Positions 33,261-44,386 of a DNA stretch of 64,000 nucleotides are shown here, piece after piece. A program made the translations under genes and the position numbers. Numbering within the stretch: position 1 is the stretch's first letter; each line of letters opens with the position of its first letter. The DNA is taken from NCBI GenBank assembly GCA_001600455.1, contig BCKC01000001.1, positions 4,552,441 through 4,616,440 on the forward strand, written 5' to 3'. The notes below the pieces were generated by a model that saw only the letters and a list, made by a program, of their open reading frames with translations, was not told the origin of the DNA and did no database searches. The stretch comes from Endocalyx cinctus. Taxonomy: Eukaryota > Ascomycota > Sordariomycetes > Amphisphaeriales > Apiosporaceae.

Positions 33261-35195
33261 ATGAATACCGGCGTTGGATCACCCGCCATTGTGGCTGACA
33301 GCCACGCTGACACCATCGCCAAGCGTGTTCACTACAGCCCCCCGTGGGCAGATCTTAGTATTATAGGCATTGCTGGTAGTTCCGGCTCTGGCAAGTCAAC
33401 TCTCTCGCATGCCATCGTTAGCAAGTTGAATCTACCCTGGGTCGTCATTATGTCTATGGTACGATTGCCTATTGCTTTTCTATCTTCGACTAAATTTTCA
33501 CCTGCATCGGTTATATCTGACCCTGATTAGGACTCTTATTACAAGCCCTTGGACGCAGAATCATCCAGAAAGGCTTTCTTGAACGAATATGATTTCGACT
33601 CTCCCGAGGTACACTTGATCTTTCCTTGGTAATTATAGCAATACTCGTGCCATATTGATGTCGTTCACCCTAGGCAATAGATTTTGATGCCTTACTTGAA
33701 AACCTGCGAGATCTAAAGGCAGGGTAAGTTCTATTCATACAGCTGTTTAGTTGCTAGGCCTTTAAATATTCGCTCACTACTTATCCTCACAGGAAGCGAG
33801 CTGAGATTCCTGTATACTCTTTTGAAAAGCATCAGAGGATGGAGGAAACAACGGCGATTTACTCTCCGCATGTTCTGATTTTAGAGGGAATCTTTGCGTT
33901 ATATGATCCACGAGTGACAGATCTAATGGATATGAAGGTGGTTACACAACATCACTCCTATTCTGTTATACCTCGTCTCTGATTGGTTACAGATATATTG
34001 CGAAGCGGATGCGGACACCTGCCTTTCCAGAAGAAGTGAATTCCCCATTTCCAGTCCATGAGGCATTGGTTTACTAACTAGTCTTACCTTAGTCCTTCGT
34101 GATGTGCGAGACCGAGGCCGTACTGTCGAGGGGTGTATTAAACAGTGGTTCGGGTTTGTTAAACCAAACTACGAGAAGGTGACAAAAGATACTTGCGCTG
34201 AGTACATGATGGCACTTGCTAATAGCTAATATGATGTGTAGTATGTCGTACCCCAAAGAATTACCGCTGGTGAGTCCATGAATTTAAGGAATGTTGTTCC
34301 TGCTGGAGTGAATCTCACAATACTCGCTCTTTAGATATCATTGTTCCTCGAGGAATAGAAAATCGAGTTGCCATGCGTAAGTCGATCCGAATTTTAGGAT
34401 AAGGTTGACATACTAAAAGTTGCAGAAATGGTCACGCAATATATCGAGATAAAATTGGTTGAAAAGTCAACGCACCATCGTGCAGCCCTGAAAAGCCTTG
34501 AAGCCGGGTTCGAGACAGAACCCCTCTCTAAGCGAGTTATTGTTCTCAAGGAGACTCCACAACTCCGGGGCATGAATACACTCATTCAGGATATTGACAC
34601 TCCTAGCGAAGATTTCATATTTTATTTCGATAGACTCTCTTGTCTATTGATAGAAGAGTAAGTGCATATCTTTGTAAGCGAGGTTCTTTGAACGAAGCTA
34701 AATATTCTCAGGGCCTTGAATAATGTTCATTTCAAAACACATACCGTAGAAACTGCCACCGGGCACAAATACAGCGGTCTAGCCCCTAAAGGGGACGTCA
34801 GTGCCGTCGTCGTCTTACGAGGCGGAGCCACGTTTGAATCCGGCCTTCGACGAGTGATCCCGGATTGTCTGACCGGACGTGTGCTAATCCAATCAAACGT
34901 CCGAACCGGCGAGCCAGAGCTTCATTACATTAAGCTTCCTAAGCACATCAGCCAGCACGAGAGTGTTCTCCTCTTAGACGCTCAAATGTCCAGTGGCGGT
35001 TCCGCCCTGATGGCTGTTCAGGTTCTCGTAGACCATGGCGTCCCCCAAGATCGCATCGTATTCGCGACCTATTCTGCGGGCCGAGTCGGCATTCATCGTC
35101 TGACAAAGGTTTTCCCAGAAATTACGGTTGTTGTCGGTAATATGGTAGCTGACTTCGAAGATCGATGGGTCGAGAAAAGGTATTTCCGTTGCTGA
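33261..35195 (+). CDS. URK1: Uridine kinase (uridine/cytidine kinase with C-terminal UPRT-like domain)
   Basis: Ten exons: 33261-33458, 33531-33608, 33674-33723, 33793-33937, 33993-34035, 34093-34178, 34242-34269, 34335-34376, 34426-34657 and 34712-35195. They encode 461 residues. The enzyme phosphorylates uridine/cytidine in pyrimidine salvage. Walker A is GSSGSGKS (39-46). The kinase core continues with DSYYKPL, YDFDSPEAIDFDAL, VLILEGIFALYDPR, and the lid RILRDVRDRGRT. YEKYVVPQRITADIIVPRG spans three splices. The C-terminal half resembles uracil phosphoribosyltransferase (ILNNVHFKT-like ALNNVHFKT, VVVLRGGATFESGLRR, VLLLDAQMSSGGSA, MVADFEDRW), as in yeast Urk1. Introns are very short (49-72 bp); the fourth donor, GTGGTT, is weak. 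Confidence 0.93.
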
Positions 35196-36092
35196 TATCA
35201 GAAGACTGTCCGTAGAGTCGAACATGAACGAATCTCCATATGGCCATATTACAACAGAGTTAATTCAGTTGATATCAATTTAGGTCAGATAGATATTTTC
35301 TGATCTCATTCTATCATGTGTCTATATTACCCGCGATAAGAATTTCGCTACAACATATTAATGTAGTCCAACCATACCAAATTCACGATATCTCTCAGTC
35401 CTATGCACAATGCCGAGGGTAGCCACCTACATATGAAAAAGCCACGAGAATGCTTGATATGTTGCTGGCTGTTAACAATTAACCTGTATTATACCCATCT
35501 ATCTTTCATGTCACAGCTCCTAAGCAGAATAGATGAAATTGCCCAGTGAAAATATCGTTCGACAAATCGGAGTTGTACTTCAGTGACATTACACACTGAA
35601 GGAATCCGAAGACCTCGGTGCCTGGGCGTTTAGGCATATGAATTGGATTGCTAGGATTATCGGAGGTAGCGGAGAAAATATCGTTGTCTGGTCTGGTTGA
35701 GCAATAAGACGCAAAGGAGCTCCTTTATAAATGATCTCTCCAATTAGGATAGCTCCGAATATCACTTGCAAAGAAAGAAAGAAAAAAAAAAAAAAAAAGA
35801 AAAGCAGAAGGCCGACGTCTTCGCTTAATCTTCAAGATGTGATACTTTCTACTGTTCAACCGTGGAACGATCGATCATACTCTATCTAATCCCCCACTCG
35901 AATAGTGAGAGAGAGAGAAAACTAGCACTAATGGTGGAATACCTTCAGATACTCACTCCGTGAAAATTATCTGATCAGCTAATAGCGGCAGGTTCAGACC
36001 CTGATAATGTGTCAAAGATCTATCTTACAAGCCCTAGAAATCATAAATCTTCGTTTTATACCATCAAATATGACGCAGAATACGAATGATGT
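35196..36092. other. Intergenic, start of gene-poor island
   Basis: AT-rich with an A18-type run at ~35781. No gene or relic that I can name. Confidence 0.4.
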
Positions 36093-36887
36093 GTGGAATG
36101 GACTAGTGGAGCCAGTAAGGCTTCCAAGAAGGCGCGCTGGGTCGGCCTTAAATGCACCCCAAATACCAATGTAAGTCGAATAAAAGAAGTCCTTGATAAT
36201 TATACGAGTTGCTGTACCTATGTTCTATTTTCCTATTGTAGTTCGTCTCCGGGTGGGATTCGCTTACAGGTATTTTACGGCTCTCTAATCTGAGAGATGC
36301 GCGATGAAGACCGCGGCAATCGTATCAAGGGTAGACTGTTAAGTTATCGACCATGTATGCATATAAATGTTGACTGAATAGGAATGTCACTATATCACTG
36401 TACGGAGATGCAATGTTGGTATGAGAGCGTAGCAGCTAGGGGCAGAATCCCCTCCTAGCCCTGGCACGACTGTGGGAATGCTCATCACCGATATGAGGAA
36501 GATTGCTTCATCCCCGGCGTTGACAAAGCCGCCTGTAAGACTGGTCTCATGGAAGCTGCCGTCGAGTAACATGGTACGTAAGATTTCAATCCCAGCACTA
36601 CATTAACGCCTTACGCAAGATAAACGGAGTATTCTGGAGCCTGTAATTACTTTCGCCATGGTTTAGCTACTTTCCACGAAGGTATGGAAAGATACAAGAA
36701 CTATTTAGTGAAAGAAGGCACCCGCTTCTCGGCTAGTAAGCTCATCGCCATCATGAATTCATTAAAGAACCATCCACACGCTCATTCCAAGGCCAAGTCT
36801 CCTGTTATTGCGGCGCTTGCCAAACACAGTACCAAAGATAATCCAATGTACATCCTAGATACCCCCGACGCAGCTGCTAGAAAGTAG
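36093..36887 (+). pseudogene. Unidentified degraded gene fragments
   Basis: Three protein-like stretches lie in line on the plus strand. The first is 36093-36174 (SKKARWVGLKCTPNTN), followed by GTAAGT. The second, 36457-36572, is in a different frame (WHDCGNAHHRYEEDCFIPG) and ends at a TAA. The third, 36666-36887, has SASKLIAIMNSLKNHPHAHS and ends KDNPMYILDTPDAAARK at a stop. Codon usage in the last piece looks coding-like (balanced third positions, few rare codons). I do not recognise the family. They may be parts of one decayed gene with several introns, or of two genes. Confidence 0.3.
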
Positions 36888-37449
36888 ATCAGCGTAGGCC
36901 TGATCTTTAATGTTCTACCCGTTTTTTAATCTGAACACGACCACGGCCGAATTGGAGGGAGGCATGTGGGAAGGGATATTCCTACAGTTCAAAGGTATAG
37001 CAAAGGAGATCGTAACCAGGACAATCCCCATGTGGCATTCCTAGCGATGGCGCTTTGCTAGATGTAGTCTCGAAAGCAAGGTCAAGCAGCCAGCCGTCTA
37101 GTCGCTATTGGAGATCTTGGGGGAGGGGATCCCCCGTAATCACAAATAAGGCTAGGATGCCCCTACTTATAACCCCTCTTTATACCGCAGCGTAACAAGT
37201 ACTCTACTATTGTCAAGACCACGCTAGGGCTCGCAAGTGTCAGTATATTCCTGTCGTGAACCTCTTTCGAAGCTACTCATGCCATGAGCCGGGTCATAAA
37301 ATTCCGTACTGCCTTCGACATGCTATAGGCGGCAGTGATGTAAGATCTCATAGGACCTACAAGACTGATGGAACTACCGGCACTGCTTATAGAAGCCCAC
37401 TTGAGCGCTTTTGATTTCTGCGAACAGTGCCTAAAGGCCTGTAAAACCC
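36888..37449. other. Intergenic within island
   Basis: No feature I can support. Confidence 0.35.
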
Positions 37450-37900
37450 CCGATGGGCCGGCTACGTTGGTCTAATAGGCATAGATCAGATGCGCATTCG
37501 CGGCAGTCTGTCTCAATGGGCATAACGGGGAGCGGGCTTCTCCCTCCGCTGGCAATAATGGCGTCGACTTGGTCGATATCAGCAGCTTCAACTGCGGCGG
37601 CGGCATTTTTAGCATCGTCGGGCGAGTTGTACTCAAGACGAACCGGAAAAAACCTGGAGCGTTCGGCCGCCTCAAATTCCTTGAGTTAAGTGACGGCCGG
37701 CACACTGATATCATGGACGGTGCCTACGACAATGTGTTTGGGCCGGCCTAGATACATCTCAAACATCCTCTTGTTAATGCCTGCGCTTCTAGGTCGGCAA
37801 ACATCCCATGTCTTAGGGGAATTATAGAGAGTATATGATATGGATGTAAGTTCGGTACCTTGGCTCACTCCGGTGATGAGAATTACAAGTAGTATCAATC
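37450..37900 (-). pseudogene. Short-chain dehydrogenase/reductase fragment
   Basis: Read on the minus strand, LVILITGVSQG (about 37886-37854) resembles the TGxxxGxG NAD(P)-binding start of an SDR. After a frame change come MYLGRPKHIVVGTVHDISVPAVT and a TAA stop. Past the stop, in the same frame, KEFEAAERSRFFPVRLEYNS and the block VDAIIASGG follow; VDAIIASGG corresponds to the family's LDVVIANAG. The glycine motif is disrupted and the catalytic YxxxK half is missing. It is therefore a truncated relic of a fungal ketoreductase-like SDR. The family is fairly clear; the original function is not. Confidence 0.55.
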
Positions 37901-40299
37901 ATTATGAAAATTGTTCGAGGTCAATCACAGCAACTAGACGGTCAGAAGGATGGTAACAATGTGAGTTGGCTCAAACTTGTGGTATCTGTAAGACTGAGCG
38001 GTGGACATACATAGATATAAATACGAAGCCATATTGAGAGATACGCATACCCACCAGAGCGAATGATTGTGTAGAACAGGCGTGAATATACTGCGTATAG
38101 CCCATACTATTTGATATTAGGTTGGAAATTTATTTTGTTCAATTTTTGTGGGCTCGAAAAATGTTAAGTTTTATTAGTTGCCGTGTTATTGATCCAACTA
38201 AACGGAACCGACTTTTTTTTTTCCGATGCCTAATTAAGAAGAGAGAAACTGTAATCCTCTCCGCCAATTTCTCAAAAACTCCCAAGTCATGAGAAAGGAG
38301 CTGATTTTGATTCTAAATAAGGACATGCCACTAATTAGTTTGCCCCCTCCTTAAGAAAAGGTGACGGCTAGCGTTTTACAATGGGGCTCCATGGGAGCTC
38401 CCGCAAAGAGAAAAACTTTTTGCGACAAGATAAAAAAAGTTTTATAAGGAAAAACTAAGTACTTTATGAATTAATATTACCTAGACTTAAATTTAAAGAA
38501 GCAGGAGTTTTAAATATCGATTTTGTTTTGCTCCCATGGGAGCATGGGTGGACCGTAAACCCCATAGGACTCCCGTGGGGGGCTTGCTGGCTTGGCGTGG
38601 GACGGGAGTGTAAAACCCCGGTGCTAGCGGTTCCGAATAAGGTCTATGTTAGCAGCTTCGCGGGCCCTTTCTTATGCCTGATGTTGTTCCGTCGTATCAC
38701 TGGTGGCAATGAGAATCGCGAATTAATATTATTGGGCTCCCATCGGGGTGGCCACCACCATATATGATAGATGGGCAGCAAGCCGTGGCCAATATCATGT
38801 ATTCGATATAAGACATAGTCGTAGAGCTCAGCGATGAGGCCGACAGCTAGACAGCTGGTTCTGGCGAGGTATTCGTTGCGTCGCCTCGCTTAATTATCGT
38901 GTCGCTGTTGAGGGCGTTTTTAAGCTCACCCTACATTCTGGAGAGAAGCGTATGATGCGGTGAGGAGATATCGGCGTGTAGCGTACTACATACGGGTCAC
39001 AAATGGAAGAATACTACCGGAAACGGTACCTGCCTGGCCGCAGAATGTGGGCTCTGACCAGTCAAGTGCGACCTCGAAAAAATGACGAAGTTCTGGAATA
39101 CGGACTTAGGGGTTTTTTCAAAAATCACGTTTAAGTAGGCCTTTAATTATACTATGTTTAATTATACAATATCCGCCTACCTTTGGTCGGTGATGATGAG
39201 AGGCTCTTCTCCACGATACTACTCAGGTGGGAAAACTGATTGGTATTTACTTTGAATAATAGACGCTATATCATGATAAGACTAGAAGAGTTGGTTTTGA
39301 AGTAGTGATTTACTACCTAGCTTGTCTTATCTGGTGTTCTCTGTACTTGAAGCTCAGATTCAGTGACAAGTAGTTCAATCTAACTTCTGCCTTAGCAAAA
39401 TATATATCGGCAGGTAGCCAGGTAGCTTACCTAGTAACACAACTTGAGGGTGTGTCATTCCCGGGTAAGCGGTTTATTGGTAAGATACATTAAAATATGT
39501 TTTGAAATATATATAATAATCATACTACGAGGCAAATAATAGACTATCGGCGATGAGTGGATAGTATTGTGAAATATAACTCCCGGCGACGTGAAGTTAA
39601 ATTCCGGATGAGATATTCATGGATACATATACATCATTTGATAGTCTGGCCAAAAAAAAAAAAAAAAAGAGATTTCTTACAGGGTAGGCTCTCTTTCTCT
39701 TGAACATGAATTGGAAGAAATTTATTAAAAGGGTTGATAATATTGGGCTGTGGGCTGGTTTTTTGAAAACTCTCATATAAAAGAAATGGGTTGGGAAATA
39801 AGTTTGCGAATCAGAAGTCGCCGACGCACACATGCAGTCGAATTCGTAAGAAAGCGTTTATGAGTTAGGGAGGATTAGTGGTCTAATGAACACTAAGAAT
39901 CCCTAACTCCCCCATTATTAGTGAATTCCCCAAAACACTTTTAGTGGGTGTACAGTATAGCAATATCCTGTTCTGGAGTACAAAAGCACCAAAAAAACAA
40001 AGCAAACAACTATTTCAGCATAAGCCAGTGATCACATCTTTGCCGAAATTTTGACATATTGTTTGTTTCCACCAATCCGACTCTGGTATTGAGCAGTTTC
40101 AGCCTTCAGGTACCTACACGATGGCTTGGACGGTTGTCTAGGGATGTTAAATGTCAAGACTCTCTTTTTCCGGGTACATAATAGTTACCTAAGATATTAG
40201 ATAAGGCAATCGACCGCAAATATAAGGCAAAAAACCTATCAACCACCTTAGAGGAGGGTACTCCTACTAAAAAAAGAGAATACAATGTTAGTAGGCATT
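37901..40299. other. AT-rich repeat-poor stretch with one MITE-like unit
   Basis: No coding evidence. Contains a possible MITE at 38367-38633 (listed separately) and A/T tracts (A18 around 39652-39669). Confidence 0.4.
38367..38633. mobile_element. Possible MITE with imperfect terminal inverted repeats
   Basis: Left end GCTAGCGTTTTACAATGGGG and the reverse complement of the right end (GCTAGCACCGGGGTTTTACA, then CTCCCGTC) share GCTAGC and GTTTTACA with small shifts. Internal GGGAGCTCCC and CTCCCATGGGAG palindromes add structure. There is no coding capacity and no clear target duplication. Confidence 0.35.
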
Positions 40300-40636
40300 C
40301 TCCCTTTCTCCCTTTCTCCCTTTCTCCCTTTCTCCCTTTCTCCCTTTCTCCCTTTCTCCCTTTCTCCCTTTCTCCCTTTCTCCCTTTCTCCCNNNNNNNN
40401 NNNNNNNNNNNNNNNNNNNNNNNNNNNNNNNNNNNNNNNNNNNNNNNNNNNNNNNNNNNNNNNNNNNNNNNNNNNNNNNNNNNNNNNNNNNNNNNNNNNN
40501 NNNNNNNNNNNNNNNNNNNNNNNNNNNNNNNNNNNNNNNNNNTTCTCCCTTTCTCCCTTTCTCCCTTTCTCCCTTTCTCCCTTTCTCCCTTTCTCCCTTT
40601 CTCCCTTTCTCCCTTTCTCCCTTTCTCCCTTTCTCC
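40300..40636. repeat. Octanucleotide microsatellite (CTCCCTTT)n with assembly gap
   Basis: Perfect 8-bp tandem units flank a run of 150 N (40393-40542). The N run looks like an estimated or fixed-size gap inside the array, so the true length is unknown. Because the unit is 8 bp, it is open in several frames and creates artefact ORFs. Confidence 0.95.
40393..40542. other. Assembly gap (150 N)
   Basis: All bases are N. Placement within the octamer repeat explains the assembly failure. Confidence 0.99.
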
Positions 40637-41237
40637 CCGAATATTTCACATGATTTAAATACAGATATACTAACCTAACCTAACAGTTCTTGACTTTTTA
40701 GTGACGAGATTTTGTGTTCTCCAAATTCAAAATATAAAATAAATCACCGAAAAAATCACAAAACAAACATAATCTATATATTGGATCCATCCATGCGTCT
40801 CACATGCTCAACAACGATGAGGCAATGGCTGGAGTATGCTACAAGCATGTATACTATAATAATGAACAATATATACTGTGTAATATTCCCCCCAAAACTT
40901 GCTGGAGTCTGCTACAAGCGTGTACACCATGCTATTGAACAATATATAATATTCCCCCCAAAACTTGCAACATCCTCTATCTACAAGGTAAGCCTTAAAA
41001 TCTAGTATTATCTTTAGTAAGTGTGATTTTGTAACTAATGCATACCAGTCACCATAGCTGCCCATAGCTGCCTCCGATAAACAAACAATATCCTCCTACA
41101 GAGTAGTAGAGAGTGCTTGTAACGATCATCAAACTCCCCCGAGATTTGGCGCCTCCACCCAATCCAATCCAGTCCAATCCAACCTCCTGGAAAAACCAAG
41201 TACGAGGGGTGCTTCCTTCGTTGCTTCCAAACACATT
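40637..41237. other. AT-rich region with a short internal duplication
   Basis: The phrase TATTCCCCCCAAAACTTGC occurs twice (about 40882-40900 and 40951-40969), each after AACAATATATA, giving an imperfect ~70-bp tandem duplication. No gene. Confidence 0.5.
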
Positions 41238-41716
41238 ACCTCCTGCCTGGGTAGCTGATTTCATTTCTCTTCTTCGTTCCGGCCCGCGCAGATGCTGGAG
41301 GCGGGTCTGGGGAGGAGCAAGCACCAGCTCCAGCAGTAGCCCGAGCCCGAGCTCGACTACGAAATCAGCCCCTGCTTGGGTAGCTGATTTCATTTCCTTC
41401 TCTTCTACCGGTGGTCGTGCTGTGTCGCCTGCTTGGGGAGAGTTCACAGCCGCCCGACTACGAGATCAGCCCCTGCTTGGGTAGCTGATTTCATTTCCTT
41501 CTCTTCTACCGGTGGTCGTGCTGCGTACCCTGGAGAGTAGCCCAGTCGCTCCAGCCGCCCCACCCACGAGGAGGTCGGTCTGGAGCGACGTTGGAACGCC
41601 ATCGAGACAGACCGCCGCCATGACCAAGAAGGTCGTGGCCCGGGAAGAAATCAGCCCCTGTTTGGGTAGCTGATTTCATTTCCTTGTCTTCTACCGGTCG
41701 TGGTGCTGTGCCCCCT
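41238..41716. repeat. GC-rich repeat with hairpin cores
   Basis: Four imperfect copies share TGGGTAGCTGATTTCATTT (at about 41250, 41379, 41480 and 41665). Three copies carry a left arm so that GAAATCAGC...GCTGATTTC forms a 9-bp hairpin: 41361-41391, 41462-41492 (one mismatch) and 41647-41677. Two copies are followed by CTTCTCTTCTACCGGTGGTCGTGCTG. Composition differs sharply from the AT-rich flanks. It is open in several frames but shows no recognisable protein. Confidence 0.75.
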
Positions 41717-41932
41717 GCTTGGAGAGAGTTTTTGGTCGCGCAGAAGTCCTCGAACTCGAGGCGAAAGCAGTTGAAACGGATCGTTGCTACGACAAAGAAG
41801 GTCATGACCTAGGCTAGATTCAAGATTGATTCTGGTAGAAATAAGAAGTGCTACCAAGCCCTTTACACCAACAAATAAATATACATAAATTATACCTATT
41901 ATAATAACAATTGAATAACGCTTTATTTCTTG

Positions 41933-41938
<6 letters not shown>

Positions 41939-41968
<30 letters not shown>
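41939..41968. repeat. (CT)n microsatellite
   Basis: About 15 CT units. A C14 run follows at ~42038-42051. Confidence 0.9.
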
Positions 41969-41972
<4 letters not shown>

Positions 41973-42322
41973 TAGTTCTGACCATGGTTTGTGATAGTAT
42001 GCGTAATGTATCTGTAATAATAATTACATGTTTGAAACCCCCCCCCCCCCCTATCTTACCTTTTTTCTCTTTTGTGAGATGTGCAGTGATATAGTGCAGT
42101 ATTATATTCATAAGAAAATTCCACTAGAGGCGGTGAATATACATACAGATGATAGGAGAAATATAGTAGATAACTATGGACATATGATGACTGAATTTTA
42201 AGTACTTGTAAAAACCTCTACCCCTTTTCTGAGTAAACTCATAACAATCCCGAAGTAAGCAATACTCTCAAGGTTACTACTAGGTTTACTACTACCTAGT
42301 AGTAACATATATTAATTATTAT

Positions 42323-42363
42323 AGTAAAAGGCGAAATGGGTGTCGCGGGTTTGGACATATAAC
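42323..42363 (+). repeat. Left inverted repeat of a 6.2-kb segment
   Basis: These 41 bp match the reverse complement of 48516-48555 with two substitutions and one 1-bp indel. The shared core includes AGTAAAAGGCGAAA and GGGTGTCGCGG. Confidence 0.85.
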
Positions 42364-42529
42364 TAAGAATCCATTTATCGACCAAGACGATTTGCCAAGT
42401 GGCGAAGCCTTCGGGCAAGTCCATTATGACTTTCGATGGAAAATATCCCAGCGTGAAAATATTAGGGCCCGGCAAATATGTTCGAGCTCATAGCTTAATA
42501 TTGGCTTAGCACCAAGTGAGCACTGGAAG

Positions 42530-43395
42530 ATGGCATTCCAAACCCAAATTACAGATACTTTCAAAAATAAGGAAAAGTTCCCGGGAAGTACTTATATTTG
42601 TGAAGAAACGAATGTTGTTATTTCCATTGAGCGGACCCGTTTACGCGGCCTTACGGAACGTTTTGATAAAATAAACATTGACTGGGAAATGTTAGATAAC
42701 CATATTGACAGACTTAATGACCTATTTAGTCTAGGGAAGAAAATCACTCTTTTTATCGAATTTATTTATAAAGAAGAAACCGATAGCCCCACGATAGTCA
42801 TCGGATCGAGAAAGAAGAAAAGCGTTACTGATGCTTAAAAGATTTAGAGGGACCCTACTGCTGGCGCGATAAACAAGGGAATCACCATAAGCTTGAGGCA
42901 AGATACCTAGAAGATATTTTGAACGATATCAAGGACAATATGAAAGAGGGGTAGAAGGAAGATGAAGTCGATGTGAACATCGAGATCCCTTCCAGGATAA
43001 TTCAAGATGTCTTGGAGAATAGCCAGAAGAGGAAGTCAAATAGCGATTTGGGCAGCTGCCGCGCTAATAAGACCCATATCTCTAATTACTGTAGACATGG
43101 AGCCGAGGGTTCTTTGAATATTGAAGGGGATAGAGCCCAAAGGCTTAAACAGTATTGTAGTCGGACATTGGCGTAAACGAAGAGCGATAGATAGAGGACG
43201 GAGCTGGAGGTTGCTAACTAATATGCAATGGAGCACTTTCTCGAGTTAAACTCCATGCTTCAGTACCCAAAGGCGGCTACCGACTTGTTGATTAAGGGCG
43301 GGGTAAAACCAGGCGTTGCACTGCAATTCGTAAGTAAGAGCAATATCGAGAAGTGGTGGAATGAGTCACAGAACACAGAAGCTGAAGATATTTAA
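42530..43395 (+). pseudogene. Degenerate uncharacterised fungal gene
   Basis: A 102-codon open start (MAFQTQITDTFKNKEKFPGS) stops at 42836-42838, then related coding-like sequence continues with further stops. Recognisable blocks are DKQGNHHKLEARYLEDI, VDVNIEIPSRIIQDVLENS and the final KGGVKPGVALQFVSKSNIEK. I recall this as a family of uncharacterised fungal proteins (C-terminal GGVKPGxALQFVS motif), often multicopy. Function is unknown. It starts ~170 bp inside the left inverted repeat. Several stops are TAG/TAA where Trp/Gln is likely, consistent with RIP. Confidence 0.55.
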
Positions 43396-43451
43396 GTGCT
43401 GCTACATAGTTACGTACACAACGACCTACTTTTTACGGGTATACTTTACTT

Positions 43452-44386
43452 CTAACTAGGGGGCGGTGTAATGGATATTCCTGCATGACGGAAGTGATTT
43501 TCTGCAATAGTCGTGTTGTCGCCGATTACGTCGACGCACCACTCCAAGTACATTTTAAATTCGCGTCTAATAAAATCCTCGTTTTCAGACTAGGTTTTCT
43601 TGATAAACTTCTTTAGTACGCTAAAATATTCTTCGATAGGGTTGAAGTCCGGAGAGTACGGCGAAAGAAACAACGCATATTACACCAGCATCTCTGCACA
43701 TCTGTTGGATCTTTTCTGAATGGTGCCAGGAAGCATTATCCATGACGATTACAGATTTAGGCTCCGGATACCTGCCACAGTGGTGAAGCAGCTGTGCGAT
43801 GAAGTCTTCGAACAATTCACTGTCAGTTGACCCTTGATATACTCGCCTTAACATGATACCGTCCTGAGCGTATGCGGGAAGAATATGCCACCTTTTCCCA
43901 CGGCCAAATTTGGTGACCTGGACGGGTGAGGTCCCCTTAGGCGACCATCCCCAACGTCGATAGCCAACCCTTTTATCACAACCAGATTCATCAACAAAAA
44001 CAAGTTGGTCAGATTTATATCTAGAAATAGTATGAAGATAAAGATCTCGAAGGTCCTCATCTCGTTGTTGAGCGATACGACGGATGGTCGTTCTCGGCCA
44101 GCCCATTGATTGTAGGGTCCGACCGATTGATCTTTCTGATACCTTTATCCTATACTTATTATTCAGGAAATCAACGAGTTCGCTTCGGTATAAGTCAGGT
44201 CGTTCGATTAGTAGGCCACAAAGAGCTTTTCGCATAGGTTGAGTAATAGAACTACGGCGGCCGGTGGAGGTTCTGGACCGTGCGAATACTACAGAAGGTC
44301 TCATATACGATCATCTTATTTTCAAATCCTAGTTCTATCATCGATTTAATGAGATCTCGCTGTACAGGATGCGGTTGGGGCGCCAT
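43452..44386 (-). pseudogene. Tc1/mariner-type DDE transposase, frameshifted
   Basis: The reading begins at ATG 44386-44384 (MAPQPHPVQRDLIKSMIELG), hits a frame break near 44290, continues as a 227-codon open frame to 43621, and shifts again near 43655 into SPYSPDFNPIEEYF. An in-frame stop follows at 43590-43592. Catalytic residues are visible: Asp in LVFVDESGCDKR, Asp in VIVMDNASWHHS, and Glu in NPIEEYF about 34 residues further, i.e. DD34E. HTH-like N-terminal motifs include VSERSIGRTLQSMGWPRTTIRRIA. No terminal inverted repeats were found close to it. It is inactive because of at least two frameshifts and one stop. Confidence 0.85.

Noticed and set aside
40248..40653. 133- and 122-codon frames across the octamer repeat
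   Set aside because: An 8-bp repeat is open in several frames and the centre is N; not a gene.
40671..40686. CCTAACCTAACCTAAC as an interstitial telomere
   Set aside because: Only about three imperfect units and the unit is CCTAA, not the fungal CCCTAA; chance or simple repeat.
41113..41484. 123-codon protein from the GC-rich repeats
   Set aside because: The reading consists mainly of repeat copies and low-complexity Ser/Pro; no start context or homology.
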